Notes under the pieces: generated by a model
The model's database searches: none
What the model saw: the letters and a program-made list of their open reading frames with translations, nothing else
Told to the model about the DNA's origin: nothing
Assembly (NCBI RefSeq): GCF_030463535.1
Contig: NC_132880.1
Span: 26,750,987 to 26,814,986 of the forward strand
Origin: Salminus brasiliensis
Lineage: Eukaryota; Chordata; Actinopteri; Characiformes; Bryconidae
Direction of reading: 5' to 3'
Length of the DNA: 64,000 nt
In this document: positions 56,300 through 64,000 of the stretch, piece after piece
How positions within the stretch are numbered: the stretch's first letter is position 1
Layout: each line of letters begins with the position of its first letter
Position numbers and translations under genes: made by a program

Positions 56300-57091
56300 A
56301 TGGGCCCTGAGGAGTCACCTGACCTGAGAGACACGGTATGCTACATGGTTTATGTGTAATATAAAATAAAATGTTTGTTTCTTGGACTGGAGTTAAATAT
56401 TAAAGGTACTGAGGTTGTTCTTGTTTTATTTTTCTTTGTTCTAACACTCAAAATGTTTCTCCCACATCCAACACAGCGACTATGAGACCTTTTTGGTGGC
56501 ACTTTTACAAGATAATCAGCATTATTTGCTTTATTTTTGAGTGGTTATAATGTTTTGGCTCGTGTGTAAACTGAACATAAATCTAGATAAACATAAAATA
56601 TGATCCATTTAGAAACCACAGCGTCGACAATTTCATTTGACTTTTCATTGAGAACAGTGACTTGAAATGTTACTTTGTAGTAGTTCATGTTACTAATGTA
56701 GTTCATTATTCACAGTACTCGATTTTTACTTTTACTTTTTCTAGATGTCGAACACTCCTCCTCCGTCCCCTCGTCCTCTCCACCGTTCTTCCGGTCTGTC
56801 CTCTCCTTTCCCCTCTCCACCCATCTCTCCTGCTCCAGCATCTGTGATTCTTCGCTCCCCCGCCACTCGTCACCTCACCCAACTCGACCCTTGGAGGAGG
56901 CATAGCTGGGAGCCAGGTGCAGTGGTGCAAGGATCCCCCTCCAATGACACACGCAGGTACACAAACGCATTTAATCCAATAGCTAGAATAGTAGAAAAGG
57001 GCCTATGGGAAACTGTAAAAATGCATCGCTCTAAAGCCCTTTAAAGATGTATTAATGCTATTAACACTAAATACACTTCAGTTCTATCGCT

Positions 57092-57162
<71 letters not shown>

Positions 57163-60100
57163 ACTCTCTCTCTTTCTCCATTTCTCATTCTCTCTCACAC
57201 ACACAAACACACACAGACAAGTGCACTCAGCCCATGGCTCATACAGGAGTTTGTCTGTGTAACTGTGTGGTCTTTTATTGTGTGAGTATTACCAGCCAGT
57301 GCCACTGTCTTTATTACACACACACACACACACACGCACATACCACACACAGAAGCCTGTACTGTAATGGGCTAACACTATTCCAACATTGTGTTTCTGG
57401 TTCACTGTTTATCATGGGATCAGCCTATAACCAGCAGTCAAGAGAAGAGTGAGTGAGATTTGTAGCAGTTTTATGTCTGTATGTCGGTTTTGATGTGTGC
57501 TGCTCATGTTTTTGTTTTGTTCTGATTCAGAGAAGTAAACAAAAGTAGTAGCCTATTAGAAATGGTCAGCATGTGGTTATTTGGTTAAAAGTGGTATTGG
57601 AAGACATGTATAGTTCTAAATATTTGGTAAATGCTTTGACAAAAAGAGAGGAGAAAAGCTTTGAAAGTGGATTAATGGTAATGAGTAGTATGGTAGTATG
57701 GTGGTGAAATTTACTAGGTTATTGGACCGTGGTAGTAAATGTACTGACTGACAAGATTAGTTGATAACACAGTAAAATTATGTTGAATTACAGTTTTCAG
57801 TCAAATTCTACACTACTCAGTGTTTAACCGGCTCAAAAATACAACTTGATTAAGTTAGTATTATAAACTTTAATAGCTGGAAAATCAAGGATAAAGTTAT
57901 TAAAGGCAAATTTAATCACTTTATATCATTTCTTTGACCCTGGACTAAGCCAGATCTAATTGAGCTATGTGCTTGCAGCTTTCCAATACTCCCTTTTTAT
58001 TAGTCAATTATTCAACACCATCTAGTGGGCATTTATTCATTACATTTATGAGAGGCACTTTATAAAACACATTTTATTTGTAGAAAGATTTTATAAAGAT
58101 ATAAAATGCTTTTATTAAGTTTAGTTACCTTCACGTACATTTTAATCATTATAATTTTTTATAGTTTTAATGAAACTATAAAGAGCAGCTCATTTAATGC
58201 AAATACATGTGTCAATGTTTTTAAATTGGTCTGATCGTAGGGTATCTAATGCAAAAGCAATAAATAAAGCAATTCTAAAAATAACTCTCCCTACTGTCAG
58301 TGTGAGTTTGGAGGATTTGGACCCAGAAGACATGGCGCTGGTGTTGGGCAGCGCAATGGGCTGCAGAAGAGTTCGTGATACACGCAGGTCGGTCACTCAC
58401 GAGGGCTCTCTCTCTTCCCTCACGGAAGAGGAGGCCACAACCGAGCCACAGCAGCAGCTCCGCTCAGCACTGGAGGTGAGCTTTTTACATAAACATAGCT
58501 GATTACACTCACTGGCTAACACTTTAGGAGCAGACTTGACTGCTTTATAGTAGAGGAAGCATACATTGTATTAACCTTGTGCTCTACTGAGCTCTTTTTT
58601 TTATTCTTCTTGACTTGTATCTGTCAGGACTAGTAACATGATTGAAGACCAAAGAGTGTTATTCGTTTGTCTGAAGAATTAGTTGTTGACTGTGACATAC
58701 TGTGACAGTGTTCTGTATCATCACTCAGATTTCCTTTTACTCAAGACATATTTGGTGTCCCAGGTTTGCTTCTTTAGTTTTGCAAGACTCCAGAGCTACA
58801 AGAGTGATGTGGTAGACCAATAGACCTAAGAGCTGTTGATGAAATGTTTTCATGCTTTCTAAATATTGCACTGTGTCAGATAACAAGTTAGCATAACTAA
58901 TGAACTTAATTAGTTGGCAGTAATGGGGTTTCTAAGTGCTTGTTTTAATTGGGCTGCGTTGTATTTTCTCATCTGTTCACGTCTCTTCCCCAAGGGAATG
59001 TTAAAACTTGGAAATGCTAGCTAGAGACAAAAGACGATTCTAATAAGGAAATCTAAGGCACCAGTTATTTATGCCACACATTACAGTTAACTGTCACATC
59101 CTAGGTGCTTTTAACAAAGTGCACACAGGGAAACTAAACGGATAAAAAAATGTCAACAGTGACACTTCCATTCAGTGGGCATGATGTCATATATGTAGCT
59201 AATGCTCATTGTCTATTAAAGGTAATGTATTAATGTACTGAAACAATTATCAATATTAATAACAAATATCACAGTATTTAAGCCTTACTAACAAGAAAAT
59301 AGCCATTCGGTTAGCATGGTGCAACCTGCATGCCTAAATCATCACACAGTGGCCTCAGACCAGTTTGAATACACTTGCTTATATGGTTATTGACATCACA
59401 CACTGTTTCTCTCAGTATAACAGCGATAACTCTAAATGATCTATCAAATTACATATAAAAAGTATATAAATCTGGTTTAAGCTATCTGACACACAGATAG
59501 CATAGCTATATAGAAAACAATGTGTCACACAGTATCAGAGTCAACATAAGTAAACAAACATTACTTAATTAACAACTCACTGCAGTTTGAGTGTGGGGTG
59601 ATCTGGACATGCAGTTTGCTGATCACATAGGGGAAAACGGTGTAAATTGGACCAGGCTTTCTATATATGATTGTCTATATACTTTTGTCAGTAGCTGTCG
59701 GACGTTGCTGCAATGGTAAAAATACAGCGTTCTATGTTTTTAGGAGCAATCAAGTCAGATGCACGGCTGCAGTGCTTCAGCCCCCAGCCTCTGTGTGGTG
59801 AGACGAATCCCTAAATCATCTGCCCCTCGACCTCGCTCATACTGCTATGGTGAGGAAAGTGTATGTGTGTGTTATACTTTTGAACTGCCCCCCTCTGTGT
59901 GTGTCAGTGAAACTGATGCCACTAAAAAGGGAACACACAAATCCTAATGTACTATTGAAAGTATTAACACTATTTCCGTTATTCATGAACCGTGTACTTT
60001 CTGTTCTGTGTATCCCAGAGAGCGTTCCATTCTACCAGGGTGGAGGTTCGACTCACAGGTTAGTTATAACACAGTTTTTGTACTTAAGCTTAAGCTGTCC

Positions 60101-60328
60101 AAGACTTTAATTGTTGGTAATGTAAAAATAATGACATGAAATTTGGCTTAGTTTAATTCTGTATGGACCTTTATTTTTTATGTCAGTCTAGACAGTGAGC
60201 TGCCTGGCATTGGTTGGGAGAGTGGGGGACAGATAAAAGAAGAGAGGGATGAAGGAAGAGAAGAGACAGCAGGCAGTTCTTTGGGCAGAACATTGAGCTT
60301 CTTCCGCAAGATGACCTCCAGTCGCAAG
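56300..60328 (+). CDS. arhgef2: Rho guanine nucleotide exchange factor 2 (GEF-H1), N-terminal part
   Basis: GEF-H1 is a microtubule-regulated RhoA exchange factor. Six coding exons are visible: 56300-56335 (exon from 56228), 56745-56956, 58301-58475, 59744-59849, 60019-60058, 60187-60328. They join in frame to 237 codons, ending on an open phase-0 donor at 60329. The piece is low complexity and probably disordered: a Pro/Ser block (residues 16-45), RRHSWEPG with Ser66 in a basophilic-kinase/14-3-3-like context, VSLEDLDPEDMALVLGSAMG, HEGSLSSLTEEEA, and RTLSFFRKMTSSRK at the end. A second in-frame ATG opens exon 3 (residue 13). The C1, DH and PH domains lie beyond the window. The naming rests on the ssr2-arhgef2 order known from human 1q22 and the Lbc-family style of the last exon; AKAP13 or ARHGEF18 is less likely. 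Confidence 0.7.
57094..57152. repeat. (CT)n microsatellite in arhgef2 intron 3
   Basis: About 59 bases of CT, followed by imperfect CT to 57200 and CA runs at 57200-57215 and 57316-57336. It lies 138 bp after the exon-3 donor. Confidence 0.95.
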
Positions 60329-63300
60329 GTAGGCGTTCATTCACAAGGCCTAATGCCCTGCACACATTTTCACCTCACTCCTAGAACCATAGTTTTATTT
60401 GTAACCCATTATTTCAGTGGCAAACCCTACCTTTTAATTACTAATTCGGCTGTTTCCAATATGGTCATGCATTAAGTGTTGCAACTACTGTGGTGACAGA
60501 TTTTTTGGGATACTGGGATAATGAGAAAGTCTCAGTATCTTGAGCACAGTTACATTTTTAAGAAGGAAACATTTAGAACTCCCCCTTGAGAAGTGTTTGT
60601 GTATAAACCTGGCATCATTTCAGTGTTTTACTGGCAGTACTGGTTATTACCAGCAGTGGGCAGGATGAGACACTAGTTCTGAGAAATCGGATCCACATAA
60701 CAAAAACAACGAGAAATGTTCCTCCTACATAAACACGCACACACATCACACAGACACACACACTTCCCCTCTCTTCACCTCTTCTGTTGCCTGTTGAATC
60801 ACATTCTCCCTGTCCTGTCTGCATTCAGGCTCTTGCTCATAATAATGATTAATACTAAAGCACTGCTATTGGCCCGCATCTCATGCTAGTCGGTGAGTCA
60901 CTGTAAGTTGCATGAAAAATGCTGACTCACTGTTGCTAACTTAGCAGTACACTGGCCTTAACTTTGCCATACAATCGACCTTCAATCGCCAGGTTTATTA
61001 TTCCAATTTACAAATTCCATTTAAAGAAACAGTATCTCCACCAGGCGCACATTGTAAAGTGTCCAGAGCCTCCCAGCCTGATCTAAAAGGGTCACCATCA
61101 GATACTGCTAAATATAAGTCAAGGTTGATCACAGTTGTGACATAAAATATGAAAAAGAGTTTAAATTCACCTAATTTAGGATCTACAGGTGCATAGGTGC
61201 TATTAGGTACCATATTGTGAAAAGCGTCAGGCCATCAAAAATGCTTTTTGTTTAGGAACATTAAATACACACAAACAGATGAATAGACAACGTGTTGTGT
61301 TTTTATGTCTAAGTGTGTTTTAACCATTTTCAAACCTGTTCTTGAGGAAGGCCGGTATTTACAGTTATGTCGAACTAGTTTATCTAATCAGTCCTTCAGT
61401 AAAGTGAATCAGGTAAGCTGCTGATGAAACTGAACAAATTCATTCACAAATCCAACACAAACCTCTGCTCATCTGTGCTTTTCTAACCAATATATAAATA
61501 ACTTGAAAGCAACTGAAAGCAACACTTTCTGACTACTGACTACATATTCTGTATATGTGTTACAGCATTTAATATTTTACTGACCTAAATCATCCTAACC
61601 TGCTTTCATGGCTGCTCATGACTTGCATAGTTCTGTACATTATACACATGTTCAACTTCGTGATGTACAGCACAGAGTGTTTGCCAGACTATATAGTTTA
61701 TTCTTACATATTACATACTTATCTTTTTCTAGAGATGAAAAGAGTATTCTGAACTACTTTTACTTTTACTTTTACAACGGGCACTACAGTCTGAAATAAA
61801 TTCCTTTACAATGGTTTTCATGCCCAGAAAGGTACATTGTGACCCACACTATAACAAATAATAATCTATGAATTTACAGCGGATCAGGTTTACATATCAA
61901 AATAAATGAGAACTAATGAACACTAATCGAAACAGAAAAGTAGATGTCGGTAAAGCATCTTGTTTGTCCTGAAAGTTAGTCCTGTATTTAGAATTAAAGC
62001 TTTACTGTATTATTGAAATCTGATTTGATCCATGTCATAGCTAGCAGGTTCTGTACTCCTCTCGTCATAACTCAACAAAGAATAGGTGAGATACAAACAT
62101 GGTTACGTTGTGTAAGATCAGGTTTTTGTTATATTGACTGAGTGAACTGAGTTGTTTTAATGAAGTACGGTGCCCTGTAGGGTTTACCTGATGCTTGGAC
62201 AGTGCAGGCTTGTTGAGTAAAAGTCACATCATAGTCACACATAATGTGTGTATTTCTATCAGTGTGTTTTTCCCCCAGGCTACCTTCCTCTGGGTGTTTG
62301 CCTGCATTCTGTGGGGGATTGAGTGTGGCTCTATGCTAGCTGGGTGCTACAGTGAATTATCATGCTGTAATGCAGGGTGAAGCCATTTGCATTTGCATGT
62401 ACTATAAGTAATTGTTTTCAGTTAATTAAACTAAAAGTGTCCTAAGTGAAAACAGTTACTCTTAAATTGTGAGTTGAATGGTATGCTATGTAGTTAATTA
62501 ACTTAACTAAACATAACAAATAATGTGCAATGTTTGTATTCAGTGTTTTTTCACATCGTTTGGGTTCACTTAAGTCCTCATTGTGACAGTGGCAAACAGA
62601 AATAAAGCAATGGGCCACGCAGCTCGTGTGACAGTCCAAGCTCACATGACCATGCTTGCTGTGGGCAGCTAGAAGAGCTTGAGTATGCTATGAGTTATGA
62701 GTATCTTTGGTTCACAAATGGAGTGGTTACACTCCACATCTAAACACACTTATATCTCTGCTCTCGCTAGGGAAAACACTATGTGTTGATGCAGCATCCT
62801 CAGCATCCTCGTCCCCACGCTGCAACCCACAGTTTAAACAGCACTGCCTTACTGCTGTTCTCCTAACATTCCAAAACATAATACGCCATGTGTTTAGTTT
62901 TCCTATTCCTTAAGCAGTGCAACAGAACACATACACAAAAAAGCACACACACACACACAATAGTGTGCTTATGACACACACATACACATACGCGCACAGA
63001 TATGTCCCAGGAGATTGTAGTCAGAATTGGCACTTCTGATTACTTGTCCTCTTTAGGGAATGTTTTTGTAGGGTCAGCACTGTGGGCATCGACGCAATGA
63101 GACCAGCGTGGAGAGGAAAATTAAGGGAGAAGTTACAATTTAATATCCTTCCTGTAGAAGGCTGTTCAGTGGGTGTTAAATGTTAGCATATTTTACAGTC
63201 TAATGCTCGGTTTTACAATATACTGCTTGGAAAGCCATTTTTACAGATAAGACTGTTGACCACTGTTTTTTCATTGAGGCTGTTACCTCCTTGCCTGACA

Positions 63301-64000
63301 GTCACAGTCAAAACAGATTTTTCAGAAATAAATTATACACTGTTTAGCAACTGTTTTGGATGTGTGTATAATACAGAGATTCTTACAAAAATGCAAATTC
63401 TAAATGTCAAATGCCATATTTGTTGTACACATCTCCAAAATATTCTCGGTTTCACAATTATTATCATCAGTTACAATGACTCTTAAAGTAAAGAAAAACG
63501 ATTAGTTTTGTTTTGAGGAATAAACTTATTATTAACTTATTATTACACAGTTATAAAACAGTTATACTGGTGTAGCTGGTTGCACTGGAGGTCTTTTGTA
63601 TCCAATATTTTGACCGACTTTTAAACATTTACACACTTTCTCATTAGGGATTAAAGTGTAAATGAGACACATACAGAAGGATTGTGTTCTTGAAGATGGC
63701 CAACCATGTTTGATGTAACAGGCAGTTGAGAAGGAACGGAGATGCACATATTACTGCTGCAACCCCAACACATGCAGTTTTGTTTGACTGATTCTTTTTG
63801 TATGTATTATTTCTTATACTTGTAACTAGTCATAAAAAATGGCGAAGGGCTGAAAATAACTAAAGGGTGAAAAAAGAAAAAGCACCCTACAGCGATTGCA
63901 CATTCCAACAAAACACGACACAGTGCCACTCTGCTCGACAGCAAGAGCGTTGTGAGGAAATTTATGATTTTGATGTGATGTTACCAGAATGAAATCACTT
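60329..64000 (+). other. arhgef2 intron after the last visible exon
   Basis: No in-frame exon resembling a C1-domain start or the basic KEKMKE-type segment expected next in ARHGEF2 is visible, so the intron probably runs past the right edge. Small CA runs lie at 60735-60765 and 62947-62960. Nothing else is recognised. Confidence 0.5.

Noticed and set aside
56745..60328. Assignment of the right-hand gene to AKAP13 on the basis of Lbc-like sequence and human 15q linkage with DAPK2
   Set aside because: The left edge is clearly SSR2, which neighbours ARHGEF2 on 1q22, and the SH2 gene fits SH2D2A from the same region. AKAP13 cannot be fully excluded without the downstream exons.

Overview
The window is vertebrate nuclear DNA, almost certainly from a teleost fish. 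Its genes are split by GT-AG introns, it is rich in dinucleotide microsatellites, and it is full of decayed Tc1/mariner elements, tRNA-type SINEs, hAT MITEs and 5'-truncated LINEs of the kinds common in fish. Four protein-coding genes can be supported. For each, exon boundaries were worked out by eye from splice sites and checked for continuous reading frame.

Layout. (1) 76-381 (+): the last two coding exons of ssr2 (TRAP-beta, an ER translocon-associated protein), then its 3'UTR and poly(A) signal. (2) 1820-9414 (-): a complete nine-exon SH2 adaptor gene, best matched to sh2d2a (TSAd), tail-to-tail with ssr2. (3) 9.4-25.3 kb: a repeat-rich interval holding a 68-bp tandem array, a LINE reverse-transcriptase fragment, a CpG-rich patch next to long (GA)n, a hAT MITE with a perfect 8-bp target duplication, and several Tc1 remnants. 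(4) 25451-42674 (+): a complete eleven-exon DAPK2-type Ca2+/calmodulin-dependent death-associated kinase of 361 aa, with introns full of transposon debris, including a recognisable Tc1 transposase pseudogene. (5) 42.7-49.7 kb: possible 3'UTR and intergenic DNA with two minisatellites and a SINE. (6) From about 49.75 kb to the right edge (+): the 5' end of arhgef2 (GEF-H1), with a CpG-rich noncoding first exon, a 6.2-kb first intron and six coding exons (237 codons). The C1, DH and PH exons lie beyond the window.

Conserved gene order supports the names. SSR2 and ARHGEF2 are neighbours in the same relative orientation on human 1q22, and SH2D2A lies nearby at 1q23. The DAPK2-like kinase is the outsider, since human DAPK2 is on 15q. 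The four genes do not form a pathway or operon, so this is ordinary vertebrate synteny. I see no tRNA, rRNA, CRISPR array or prokaryotic-type system. The most unusual structure is the 68-bp array (about 26 units, 23 consecutive periods without an indel, each with an imperfect hairpin). It appears to have grown from a monomer inside a dispersed repeat that has a second, unexpanded copy 3 kb away.
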